Origin: JAHEFT01 sp963700705
GTDB taxonomy: Bacteria; Pseudomonadota; Gammaproteobacteria; Xanthomonadales; SZUA-36
Assembly: GCA_963700705.1 (NCBI GenBank)
Contig: CAVOYQ010000006.1
Span: forward strand, 166,529-230,528
Direction of reading: 5' to 3'
DNA length: 64,000 nucleotides
The translations under genes and the position numbers were made by a program. The notes under the pieces were generated by a model. The model saw only the letters and a program-made list of their open reading frames with translations, was not told where the DNA came from and made no database searches. Numbering within the stretch: position 1 is the first letter of the stretch; every line of letters starts with the position of its first letter. Below, in pieces: positions 49,182 through 64,000 of this stretch.

Positions 49182-49736
49182 ATGTCAGCCTTGATGAGCG
49201 CAGCGGACCGGCATGACCGTTCGGCGGCTGAAGCGCTTTTTTCTGCTCTCTACTCGGAGTTACACCGGGTCGCCAGGCGCGAGCTTGCGAGGAACATGGG
49301 CGCGTGCAGCCTTGGGCCGACCACCATACTGCACAAGGCCTATATCGACATGTCGGACCGGGAGGGGCCCGACTTTCCGGACCAGGCCCGCTTCCTGGGT
49401 TATGCTTCGCGGGTGATGCGCGGGCTGATCATCGATCACATGCGTAGCCGGCATGCCCAGAAGCGCGGTGGTCAATTCGAGATAACATCATTGCGCGACG
49501 ATGCCGCGCATGACGAGACAGAGGTGCTGGAGCTCGAGCGCATTAGCCAATCGCTCGACGATTTGGCTAACACCGAGCCAATTCTGGCCGAGATCGTGGA
49601 CCTGAAGTTTTTCTGCGGATTTACATTCGTGGAAATCGCGGCGATGCGGGGCGTCAACGAACGGACAGTGCAACGCCAGTGGCAGAAAGCGCGGATCTAC
49701 CTGCATCACAACCTCAGCAGCAACTTCCTGGTTTGA
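49182..49736 (+). CDS. ECF-type sigma factor lacking the DAED motif (TIGR02999-like)
   Basis: About 184 aa starting MSALMSAADRHDRSAAEALF; TTG 49125 and GTG 49170 upstream are in frame, but family members begin near this ATG. Region 2: LYSELHRVARRELARNMGAC, GLIIDHMRSRHAQKRGGQFE. Region 4 helix-turn-helix: FVEIAAMRGVNERTVQRQWQ. Ordinary ECF factors carry a DAED-type acidic motif in region 2.2; here that place reads LGPTTILHKAYIDM (Thr47-Thr48). In sigma factors controlled by a Ser/Thr kinase (EcfP-PknT in Vibrio), a phosphorylated Thr replaces this charge. A Ser/Thr kinase gene follows after 7 bp, which fits the same logic. Confidence 0.87.
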   Translation: MSALMSAADRHDRSAAEALFSALYSELHRVARRELARNMGACSLGPTTILHKAYIDMSDREGPDFPDQARFLGYASRVMRGLIIDHMRSRHAQKRGGQFEITSLRDDAAHDETEVLELERISQSLDDLANTEPILAEIVDLKFFCGFTFVEIAAMRGVNERTVQRQWQKARIYLHHNLSSNFLV

Positions 49737-49743
49737 TGCCAAC

Positions 49744-52500
49744 ATGGCGGCGTTCGACCCCGAAACCTGGCAAAAGATCAGCCCCTACCTGGACCAGGCC
49801 CTTGAACTGAACGAAGACGATCGCGATGCGTGGCTCGACGCCATCCGGACAAAGGATTCCACTCTCGCGGAACAACTATCAGCACTGCTCCGGGAACACG
49901 AAGCACTCGGTCTGAGTGGTTTCCTGGAAAACGGGCCCCGCCCGATGCCGAGTCAGTCCGCCCGCGCCAACGACCGGGTCGGCGCCTACCGGCTGCTGCA
50001 GCCCATCGGCCACGGTGGAATGGGAACGGTCTGGCTTGCCGAGCGCAGCGATGGCCGCTTCGATCGTCGCGTCGCCATCAAGTTTCCGAGCATTTCGCTG
50101 AGTATGGACGGCCAGGAACGGTTTGGACGCGAAGGCAAGATCCTGGGGCGCCAGAACCATCCAAACATTGCTCAACTTCTGGATGCAGGAGTGTCAGAAG
50201 CCGGCCAACCCTTCCTTGTCCTGGAGTTTGTCGAAGGGGAGCCGATCGACCGCTACTGCGACGCCCGTGCACTCACGCTGGCAGCCAGGTTACGTCTTTT
50301 CCTCGAGGTGCTCGACGCCGTTGCTCACGCGCATGCCAACCTCGTCGTACACCGCGACATCAAGCCATCGAACGTGCTGGTGACCAAAGACGGGACGGCC
50401 AAGCTACTGGACTTCGGAATTGGCAAGCTACTGGAGGCACAGTCCAACGCCAATCGGGCCATGGAGCAGACCGGCGAAGGCGGAGCAGCGTTGACGCCTG
50501 AATTCGCAGCCCCTGAGCAGATGACCGGGGGCGCAATTACGACCGCAACTGACGTATACGCACTGGGTGGACTGCTCTACCGGATCCTGACCGGAGGACA
50601 TCCGGCCGGGCAGGCCCCAACGACGGCCGCGGAAATGATGAGGGCCGTGGTGGATCTGGAACCGGTGCGGCCGTCCGACATCGTCAACGGGCAGGGTCGG
50701 GAATGGGATGAATTGCGATCCGCCGCAAGAGTACGTGGTACAACACCCGACAAGCTGCATCGGCGCTTGCGCGGCGATCTCGACACCATTGTTCTCAAAA
50801 CGCTGAAGAAGGATCCGGAGGAGCGTTACGGCTCGGTGGTGGCGCTGGCCGACGACATCCGGCGGTTCCTGGCCCATGCCCCCATAAGCGCCCGGCCAGA
50901 CTCGCTGCTTTACAGCATTGCACGGTTCACACGCCGGAACCGGACTGCCGTCGGGTTGGCGCTGCTGGCGTTTCTCGCCATCGTGGTCGGCGTCTCGAGC
51001 ACGTTAATCCAGGCGCGAACGGTACGCGAGGAACGGGATTTCGCCTTTCGCCAACTGTCCCGCGCCGAGGCGATCAACGAGCTGAACCATTTCGTGCTTT
51101 CCGACGCGGCGCCGTCGGGCCGGCCTTTCCTGGTCAACGAGTTGCTCGCCCGCGCTGAGCAGGTCGTCGCACGCAGCCAGTCGGAGCATATGGACCGGGC
51201 CGGATTGCTCGTGGCCATCGGCGACCAATACGCAACGCAGGATCAGGGCGAGAGCGCCTTGCGGGTGCTGACAGATGCCTACGAACTCTCCCGTGGTCTC
51301 GATGACCGCTCCACCCGGGCCAGGGCGGCTTGTGCCCTGGCATCGGTCCTGGCCCGTGGCGTCGACCTGTCACGCGCCGAAGCTTTGTACGAAGATGGCT
51401 TGGGTGAGACAAACACCGGATCCCAACTCGTGCTCGACCGGGTGTATTGCCTGCAGAGTGGTAGCGACGTCGCCCGGGAGGCCGGTGAGATGCAGCAGGC
51501 CATTACTCGCGTACAGACTGCCCAGCAACTACTGGACGGGTCGCCCCTGCGTTCAGACGTGTTGCGGACGAACCTGGTCCTCACGCTCGCGGCTGCCTAC
51601 ACGATGGCGGGGCAGCTGAAGGAGGCGGCAACAACCTACGAGGAAGCAGCGCGGAGGATGACGGAACTCGGGCGCGACAACACCCAGACTGCTGGCACCC
51701 TGTACAGCGACTGGGGCCTGGCGCTGACCTTGATCGGCCGGCCTTTGGAGGCCGAACGCGTATTACGCCGAGCGATCGACATAGGCCAGGACCAACGGGG
51801 TGACGAGAGCGTCTCACCGGTCCTGCTGATCAACTATTCACGTGTGCTGCGCGAGGCGGGACGATTCGATGAGGCTTCCCGGTACGCCGAGCAGGCACAC
51901 ACACTGGCGGTTCAGCTTGGTCTAGAAGGGACGGTCAATCACGCCCTGCTTACCCGAGCGCGAAACTACCTGGCGCAAAGGGACACCGACCAGGCGGAGC
52001 TCATGCTGAACGAGGCAGAGCAGCGGCTCAGCCAGGTACTTCCCGCTGGCCACTATGCGTTCGGTGCCATACTGTCACAGCGCTCACTGCTTGCCCAGTT
52101 GCGTGGCGACCTGGCGGGTGCCCTCCGTCTGGCTGACCAGGGGCTGGTCATTTTCGATGCGTCCCTGGCCGCAGGACAAGGGGGCGCTTCGAACCTGCCG
52201 CTTCTGCTGATTCAACGATCAGGCATCTACCTGGCACTGGGTCAACCCGAAGCAGCCGTCGAAGACGCATCGCGGGCTTTGCACTCGCTGCAGGAATCAA
52301 CCCCCGCCGACACCTATACCATCGGACTTGGCCGCGCCTATTTGACCCTGGCCCTCGCCCTCCGCGGTCAGGGCGACCTGGAAGGTGAGCACACCATGCT
52401 CGTTTCCGCGCTGGCGCATTTTCAGGACGCAGCCGGACCAGACCACCCGGAGACCCGCGAGGCCCGGGCCATGCTTGAGGCCAGCGTCGACACGCATTGA
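49744..52500 (+). CDS. Transmembrane Ser/Thr protein kinase with C-terminal TPR region
   Basis: Intact, 918 aa. Kinase domain about residues 80-345 has all Hanks motifs: IGHGGMGTVWLAER, VAIKF Lys, HRDIKPSNVLVTK, LLDFGIGKLL, APEQMTGGAITTATDVYALG. A single helix (TAVGLALLAFLAIVVGVSST, about residues 400-425) crosses the membrane. The C-terminal region contains many TPR-like repeats (EASRYAEQAHTLAVQLGLEG) and is predicted to lie in the periplasm. Such sensors phosphorylate cytoplasmic targets. Immediate coupling to the ECF factor (7 bp) makes that protein the likely substrate. A short N-terminal part (ISPYLDQALELNEDDRDAWL) is shared by the PknB-TPR family. Confidence 0.93.
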   Translation: MAAFDPETWQKISPYLDQALELNEDDRDAWLDAIRTKDSTLAEQLSALLREHEALGLSGFLENGPRPMPSQSARANDRVGAYRLLQPIGHGGMGTVWLAERSDGRFDRRVAIKFPSISLSMDGQERFGREGKILGRQNHPNIAQLLDAGVSEAGQPFLVLEFVEGEPIDRYCDARALTLAARLRLFLEVLDAVAHAHANLVVHRDIKPSNVLVTKDGTAKLLDFGIGKLLEAQSNANRAMEQTGEGGAALTPEFAAPEQMTGGAITTATDVYALGGLLYRILTGGHPAGQAPTTAAEMMRAVVDLEPVRPSDIVNGQGREWDELRSAARVRGTTPDKLHRRLRGDLDTIVLKTLKKDPEERYGSVVALADDIRRFLAHAPISARPDSLLYSIARFTRRNRTAVGLALLAFLAIVVGVSSTLIQARTVREERDFAFRQLSRAEAINELNHFVLSDAAPSGRPFLVNELLARAEQVVARSQSEHMDRAGLLVAIGDQYATQDQGESALRVLTDAYELSRGLDDRSTRARAACALASVLARGVDLSRAEALYEDGLGETNTGSQLVLDRVYCLQSGSDVAREAGEMQQAITRVQTAQQLLDGSPLRSDVLRTNLVLTLAAAYTMAGQLKEAATTYEEAARRMTELGRDNTQTAGTLYSDWGLALTLIGRPLEAERVLRRAIDIGQDQRGDESVSPVLLINYSRVLREAGRFDEASRYAEQAHTLAVQLGLEGTVNHALLTRARNYLAQRDTDQAELMLNEAEQRLSQVLPAGHYAFGAILSQRSLLAQLRGDLAGALRLADQGLVIFDASLAAGQGGASNLPLLLIQRSGIYLALGQPEAAVEDASRALHSLQESTPADTYTIGLGRAYLTLALALRGQGDLEGEHTMLVSALAHFQDAAGPDHPETREARAMLEASVDTH

Positions 52501-52613
52501 CCGAACCCTTGACCACGACCACGTTACCGGCCTTCTTTGGATCAACCTTCGACCTTTCACGCGCCGAAACTTGATCCCCCGTTCACCACCGGGCTGAATG
52601 AGCAATGCCAGAT

Positions 52614-52712
52614 AATGTCGGGTTTCATCCCCGAAATCCGATTTCTTTTATAGAAACCGAAACATGGATTCAGCCGCCTGGTTCCGGTTCATCCATACCT
52701 ATACGGCTGAGA
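52614..52712 (+). promoter_or_regulatory. 99-bp leader, copy 1 (promoter candidate and hairpin)
   Basis: Aligns without gaps to 55402-55500 with about 79 of 99 identical bases by my count. Begins AATGTCGGGTTTC, which resembles AAAATGTCGGTTTA upstream of the sigma gene. An imperfect 12-bp stem around ATTCAGCCG (three mismatches) is present in the second half. Four bases after it lies the CSLREA start. Confidence 0.75.
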
Positions 52713-52716
52713 CCTG

Positions 52717-55373
<2,657 letters not shown>

Positions 55374-55401
55374 GCAGTAACGAATGAGCGACAGTCGCCA
55401 A

Positions 55402-55500
55402 AATGTCGGGTTTCTCCCCCGGAATCCGATATCCCTTATAGGAACCGAAACCGGGATTCAGCCGCCCGGTTCCGGTTTACGCCCCAACACACGGCTGAGA
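55402..55500 (+). promoter_or_regulatory. 99-bp leader, copy 2 (promoter candidate and hairpin)
   Basis: Near-duplicate of 52614-52712. Here the hairpin is better: ACCGAAACCGGG pairs with CCCGGTTCCGGT, one mismatch in 12, loop ATTCAGCCG. It ends 18 bp before the start at 55519. The conserved first third could be an ECF-type promoter; the rest a structured 5' leader. Confidence 0.75.
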
Positions 55501-55518
55501 ACTTGAGAGGGTTAGTCC

Positions 55519-55911
55519 ATGAAAGCATCTATTCCAGTTTTACTCGGTATTTTCCTGACGTGCGCCGCAGCAAACGCCTTCGCTGCACCAACGCTGGTTT
55601 CTAACCCCACGCCGACCAGGCTGGAAGGGTGGTGCAATAACAACGGCGGAACCTACTCACCACCCAATTCTTCGGGTTATTACGCATGCATTTTTCCAGA
55701 TGGCACGGTGGTCGCCTGCGGCGGTTCGATCAGCGGCTGTGATACCATCACCCCTGCTTTTCTACCGCCCACGAAACTCCCTATGGATATCATCAACGTA
55801 TCACTTCAATTGAAGACCAGCAGCAAGGTCGATTCCCTGGCGGAGAAGGTGGATGATTTAACGGAACTCGTAGAGCTCATTTATGATCAGCAGTGTCCTA
55901 TTTTCCAATAA
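55519..55911 (+). CDS. Small secreted protein of unknown function
   Basis: 130 aa with a textbook signal peptide (MKASIPVLLGIFLTCAAANA). The mature part has about five Cys (WCNNNGGTYS, YYACIFPDGTVVACGGSISGC, QQCPIF) and a C-terminal amphipathic helix (VDSLAEKVDDLTELVELIYD) that could oligomerise. I do not recognise the family. It shares the 99-bp leader with the CSLREA gene, so it is likely in the same regulon, probably as an exported effector or structural partner. Confidence 0.7.
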   Translation: MKASIPVLLGIFLTCAAANAFAAPTLVSNPTPTRLEGWCNNNGGTYSPPNSSGYYACIFPDGTVVACGGSISGCDTITPAFLPPTKLPMDIINVSLQLKTSSKVDSLAEKVDDLTELVELIYDQQCPIFQ

Positions 55912-56458
55912 GCAAACACTGGTGCCGCACTGACGGCTTCGTTGTCTTCGCTTCTTTCGCCTCCGGCTAAAATCGCAAAGACTTTCCGCCTGTGCAGACT
56001 GCGTCGGCCAAAAAAATCCCGGCCTGAATGAACAGACCGCGTTGCGTGTCGCTATACACGCAGATTATTCAGTCGCGTAGCGACACATAATAAAAAACCC
56101 CCGATCCTTCCGGACCGGGGGTTTTCCATTCGGCGCCTGGCAGCGCAGACGAGAGCTCACTTGCGGCTATTGCGCAGCAAAAGAAGCGAGTGAGCGAAGC
56201 CGTCGCGCGTGACCTTTCGATGGCGTCTTCGCAACGCCTTTTTTCAGCTGCGCTGAAAGCGGCATTGTTCCGACTTCGGTCATTTAGCACGCCTGCGGCG
56301 CGCATGCCCACAGGGCAGGCAATGAACAAGGGGCGACTTTCGCCTTCGGGCGAAAAAGTACCTTGTGAATGCCGTAGCCCGTCCGTGTGAGAGCAGGTCA
56401 CTGTTCAAAACGGCAAATAAAAAAGCCCCGCCCAAATGGGCGAGGCTTTTTATTTGGC
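55912..56458. other. Non-coding region beyond the rRNA operon with 5S-like traces
   Basis: No gene is convincing. The reverse-strand ORF 56069-56401 is low-quality and I reject it. 56090-56122 is a GC hairpin (ACCCCCG/CGGGGGT type stem with T-tract on both sides). GGCGCCTGGCAG at 56130-56141 equals the 3'-terminal end of the 5S gene (minus orientation). 56383-56403 repeats the 5S 3' part on the opposite strand (20 of 21 positions), facing the real one across the operon terminator. Confidence 0.55.
56420..56452 (-). terminator. rRNA operon terminator
   Basis: On the minus strand: GCCTCGCCC, loop ATTT, GGGCGGGGC, then TTTTTTATT. The stem is flanked by AAATAAAAA on both sides, so it could act in both directions. 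It follows the 5S gene directly. Confidence 0.88.
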
Positions 56459-56575
56459 GCCTGGCAGTGACCTACTCTCACACGGGATCTCCCGCACTAC
56501 CATCGGCGATGCTTCGTTTCACTGCTGAGTTCGGGATGGGATCAGGTGGTACCAAAGCTCTATTGCCGCCAGGCA
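56459..56575 (-). rRNA. rrf: 5S rRNA
   Basis: About 117 nt. Reverse complement begins TTGCCTGGCGGCAATAGAGC and includes CCCATCCCGAACTCAG and GGGAGATCCCGTGTGAGAG, ending CACTGCCAGGCGCC. Last gene of the operon. Confidence 0.95.
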
Positions 56576-56792
56576 AACTGTTGGGGAGAAGAGAATTCTC
56601 ATCTCCCCGCAACTGGTAATTCTGTCAAGAATTTCTTACGTGTCTAACAAAGTTTTGGTGAAGTCAGTTTTGTGTGGGTGGTGCTTTGACGCGGAACCGA
56701 ATGCGGGAGTGTACATAGGTACACGACCGTATCGGTGGAGTGTCAAAGTGCCGCTCACGCGGAACTGACGAAACCAAAAGGGCTTTGGTGTT

Positions 56793-59695
<2,903 letters not shown>

Positions 59696-59719
59696 CCCAA
59701 AACCCTCTCTCTTTGCTAT

Positions 59720-59830
59720 TTTCCCGGACTCTGCGTTGGATCGCTCACTCGCAACGGTCACATACTTGCGTATGCTCCTATTGTCTCGTTCACGCTCCGC
59801 CTTGATTCCGAAAAAATATCTTCGAGAGCA
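59720..59830. repeat. Intergenic repeat in the 23S leader spacer, copy A
   Basis: About 100 bp similar to 60501-60608: both share GACTCTGCGTTG, CGGTCAC with a short TAC...GTA hairpin, GCTCC, and CGCCTTGATTC followed by GAAAAAAT and TCTTCG. Related hairpin with the reverse orientation lies at 56715-56745 between 23S and 5S. Confidence 0.6.
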
Positions 59831-60066
59831 CTCCGCATTGACCATAGACATGTTGTATAAGCATGTCGATGATATTTCGAAGCAAGTTTTCAGTTAACCA
59901 TGGAAAAGTTTTTACGCTTTTCCGGACTAACACCAACAGACATCTCAACGACTGAGGATGTCTGCTTTGCTGACACGTTTTTTGCGTCCATTCTGGACTT
60001 GGATACGTGAATAAAAACATCACGATCTGATCCGGTCTGAACCCAAAACGCTCTTGACAGAACTAC

Positions 60067-60083
60067 CATATTGTTAAAGAGCG
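60067..60083 (-). promoter_or_regulatory. boxA antitermination site, 23S leader
   Basis: Minus strand reads GCTCTTTAACAATATGG, the boxA consensus core of gammaproteobacterial rRNA spacers, located between tRNA-Ala and 23S. Confidence 0.75.
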
Positions 60084-60195
60084 AGCGTTCCGCGAGGAAC
60101 ACCCCATTCGACTTACCCCGGCTGTGCATTTCGCTTGACCGTTTACGGGTAAATTCAAAATTCTCTGTAATTGCAACCTTTTGCCTGGTACCACA

Positions 60196-60271
60196 TGGTG
60201 GAGCCAGGCGGGATCGAACCGCCGACCTCCTGCGTGCAAGGCAGGCGCTCTCCCAGCTGAGCTATGGCCCC
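60196..60271 (-). tRNA. tRNA-Ala (anticodon TGC)
   Basis: 76 nt with encoded CCA: GGGGCCATAGCTCAGCTGGG start, CTTGCACGC anticodon loop, GGTTCGATCC T-loop. Standard ITS tRNA. Confidence 0.97.
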
Positions 60272-60407
60272 ATGTGAAAATGGTCCATACCAGGCAAGTG
60301 CACATCTTCCTCGACCTATGCGCCAGGATTGTTCAAGTTGTTCGATCGGCGAGGCGAAGCATATTAACAATATGCGAGTCTCGGCGATCGGGTGACCTGG
60401 ACAATTC

Positions 60408-60484
<77 letters not shown>

Positions 60485-60500
60485 TCTTTTACTCGATCTT

Positions 60501-60610
60501 TTTATCCGACTCTGCGTTGCGCTTATTCTTCGCTCGGTCACGTACAAAAGTACGCTCCCTCGCTCATCTCTGCGCGGCGCCTTGATTCGGAAAAAATCTC
60601 TTCGCAAAAA
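60501..60610. repeat. Intergenic repeat in the 16S-tRNA-Ile spacer, copy B
   Basis: See the copy at 59720. The hairpin here is CGTACAAAAGTACG at the same relative place. Repeating one element in both spacers of a single operon is unusual and could be a processing signal. Confidence 0.6.
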
Positions 60611-60716
60611 GCCTCATTGAGGGTCAAAGCGAAGAGAAGACTTCGTTCAATCGGCCGGTTGCAATTTTTAAGGTAACTTGTGTTGGGCGCTCACATCGAG
60701 AAGATGCTTGCTCTTT

Positions 60717-62257
<1,541 letters not shown>

Positions 62258-62429
62258 GTTTTTCGATTTCCGACTTAAGCCAGACCCGAAGGCCAAACAG
62301 AAGTCTTCCATCTAAGTACTTATAGCTGAAAGCTGAACCTTGCTCCCGATTACATCTATCATAATTCAGGGCATGGTCGCTTTCGTTAATGGCAAATTCA
62401 CCAACGCGAGCGCCCACACAAGTTACCTT

Positions 62430-62446
62430 ATATTGTTAAAGAACAT
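62430..62446 (-). promoter_or_regulatory. boxA antitermination site, 16S leader
   Basis: Minus strand GTTCTTTAACAATATAA, boxA-like, 173 nt upstream of the 16S 5' end. Confidence 0.75.
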
Positions 62447-62544
62447 AACCCACCACAAAATGCACCACGGCTGAATCCCTTTCGGATGGCCGCTCCGGAA
62501 GACTCGATTTTCAGAATCTCCACCCGGTGCTGGGCGGGCCCGCC

Positions 62545-62574
62545 ATTATATAGGAACGTCGTATAGACCGTCAA
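62545..62574 (-). promoter_or_regulatory. rRNA operon promoter P1-type
   Basis: Minus strand TTGACG (62569-62574), 18-bp spacer, TATAAT (62545-62550), followed by a GC-rich discriminator (62530-62544), the pattern of stringently controlled rRNA promoters. The rest of the roughly 450-bp gap to argH contains no gene. Confidence 0.85.
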
Positions 62575-62704
62575 TCTATATCCGGAAAAAACTCGTCGTC
62601 TCATTCCCGGCGGACTTCTTGCCGGCTGAAGGATCAGCCATGCAGGAGGCGCATTATAGAGGCCTGAACTTGTGCGTCAAGCACTATGTCACATATTTTT
62701 GAAA

Positions 62705-64000
62705 TTAAGCCCGGCGGATGGATTTTCCAGCCTCGAATTCTTTCATTTTCTGCTCCAGGCGAAGCGCTATCCGGTCAAGCTGCAGGTCACCGCAAGCGCC
62801 GGGCGAAACCCGCTGGGCAAGGCTGGACGCCACATCCGGGTCGCCGGCCTGGTCCAGCGATTTCTTTGCTTCGAGATAGGCCGCCCGGAATGGCACGCCT
62901 TTGACCGTTTCCGCCAGGGCAATATCCGTTGCAAACATTTCGAGGGAAATCGCCCGCCTCATGTTCTCCTCATTGAATTCCAGCCCCCGGATCAGGGGCG
63001 GCACAATCGCCAGCGCCTGCAGAGCGGCCCGGATTCCCCGCAGCAGCGGGGCCTTGGTCAGTTGCAGGTCCCGCTGGTACCCGGACGGCAGGGACAGAAC
63101 CGCCTGGATCTCCAGGATTGCCCCCTCAACGGTCGCCACCTTTCCGCGCAATAACTCCACCACGTCCGGATTCGACTTGTTGGGCATGATCGAAGAACCG
63201 GTCGTATAGCTGGCCGGCAATTTGACGAAATTGAATTCACTGGTCGTGAAGAGGCTGAGGTCCCAGGCCAGGCGGCGGACATCCTGCATGGCATGCGCCG
63301 CAGCCTGCAGCGCCATGATTTCAAATTTACCCCGGCTGTTCTGGGCAGCCATCGGGTTCACCTGGATCCGGCTGAAGCCCAGTTCTGCCGCGACGCCGTC
63401 GCGGTCCAACGCAAGGTTGACGCCGTAGCCGGCAGCAGTACCCAGCGGACTGCTGTCGACCAGGTCCAGCACGGTCGCTGCAAATGCCAGGTCGTCGGTG
63501 AACGCCTCGGCGAAACCACCCATCCACAGACCGATGCTCGAAGGCACCGCTCTCTGCAAATGCGTGTACCCGGGCATCGGTACATCGGCGTGCTGTGCGG
63601 CGCGGTCCAGGCAGGCTTGTGCGATATCGTCCGTCCAGGCCGATCAGCCTTTCCAGGCTGTCCTTCAGGTACAAACGGGTCGCGACCGCCACCTGGTCGT
63701 TGCGGCTGCGGCCGGTGTGTACTTTCGCCCCGATGTCCCCTGCTTTTTCCGTCAGGAACATCTCGATGGCTGAATGTCCATCTTCGAAACGCTGGTCCAG
63801 CACGAAGCTTCCTGCAGCAAATTCCTGTTGGAGTTGGTCCAGCAGCTTACAAAGGGTGTCGCATTCGGCTGCGGTCAAAATTCCTATGCGTTCGAGGCCG
63901 CGCACGTGAGCAGCGGTGGCCCGGATATCAAACGGAAACAGCTCCCGGTCGAGGATGACGTCCTCTCCGGCCATGAATTCCATGATTTGCTGGTCGACTT
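62705..64000 (-). CDS. argH: Argininosuccinate lyase (5' end beyond the window, one frameshift)
   Basis: Last step of arginine synthesis: argininosuccinate to arginine and fumarate. The start lies outside; at the edge the frame is open through MEFMAGEDVILDRELFPFDI. Seen: HTGRSRNDQVAVATRLYLKD (substrate loop), MPGYTHLQRAVPSSIGLWM, and signature TGSSIMPNKSNPDVVELLRG. The first part and the rest are in different frames, meeting at about 63590-63640 (between GLDGRYRTS and CLDRAAQHADVPMPGYTHLQ), which I take as an indel. The arginine it makes is the precursor used by SpeA. It diverges in function but not in strand from the rRNA operon; they share orientation. Confidence 0.93.

Noticed and set aside
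56069..56401. Minus-strand ORF of 110 aa beyond the 5S gene
   Set aside because: Covers the hairpins and 5S-like relics; no start signal or recognisable domain.

Overview
This is a chromosomal window from a free-living, probably marine or sediment gammaproteobacterium. The basis is the 16S sequence, a 16S-Ile-Ala-23S-5S operon with boxA leaders, PntAB, SpeA/AguAB polyamine synthesis, PPK2 kinases, an RND pump, TonB-dependent uptake and several secreted proteins of unknown function. A Woeseiaceae or Steroidobacterales-like host would fit, but that is only an inference. At least 14 otherwise well conserved genes are broken into two or more frames: LTA-synthase-like, pntA, pntB, RimK-like, sulfatase, mocR, TonB receptor, TPR-sulfotransferase, thiF, BNR propeller, moaD-like, gdhA, PEP/pyruvate-binding protein, CSLREA protein and argH. 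Each is collinear across the break, so I read these mainly as single-base indels of a low-accuracy (long-read type) assembly rather than pseudogenes. Each such gene is annotated here as one span.

Layout. Positions 1-5971 hold the tail of an LTA-synthase/sulfatase-fold protein, then pntB, pntA, a PPK2 polyphosphate kinase, a REP-like palindrome and a GNAT + peptidase-C39-like protein on the minus strand. Divergent from the last one (6077-11642) is a compact operon: RLAN/RimK-type ATP-grasp amidoligase, agmatine deiminase, deoxyhypusine-synthase-like protein and SpeA arginine decarboxylase. A periplasmic arylsulfatase and an MFS carrier follow. A second agmatine/nitrogen region (15695-27852) has AguB, a second AguA, a MocR-type regulator with an unusual C-terminal domain, another nitrilase-superfamily enzyme, a TonB receptor, a TPR-sulfotransferase, a lipoprotein serine hydrolase and an MFS carrier. 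Together these genes encode arginine -> agmatine -> N-carbamoylputrescine -> putrescine, plus candidate import, regulation and conjugation functions.

Positions 27857-36135 hold a second PPK2, an exported amidohydrolase, a periplasmic HAD phosphatase and a two-gene RND efflux system. Positions 36558-41814 hold a DUF1254 protein, then a ThiF/MoeB-type E1 enzyme, an Asp-box beta-propeller and a MoaD-like protein ending in Gly-Gly, then a membrane protein; this is a candidate sulfur-carrier or ubiquitin-like module. Then come gdhA, a receiver-PEP/pyruvate-binding protein, a remnant of a pentameric ligand-gated ion channel and a second DUF1254 protein.

Positions 49182-55911 form a signalling cassette: an ECF sigma factor without the DAED motif, a transmembrane Ser/Thr kinase with TPRs, a Gly-rich CSLREA surface protein and a small secreted Cys-containing protein. 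The last two are each preceded by a 99-bp near-identical leader whose first bases recur upstream of the sigma gene. The rRNA operon (56459-62574, minus strand) follows, with traces of extra 5S sequence beyond its terminator. The window ends inside argH.
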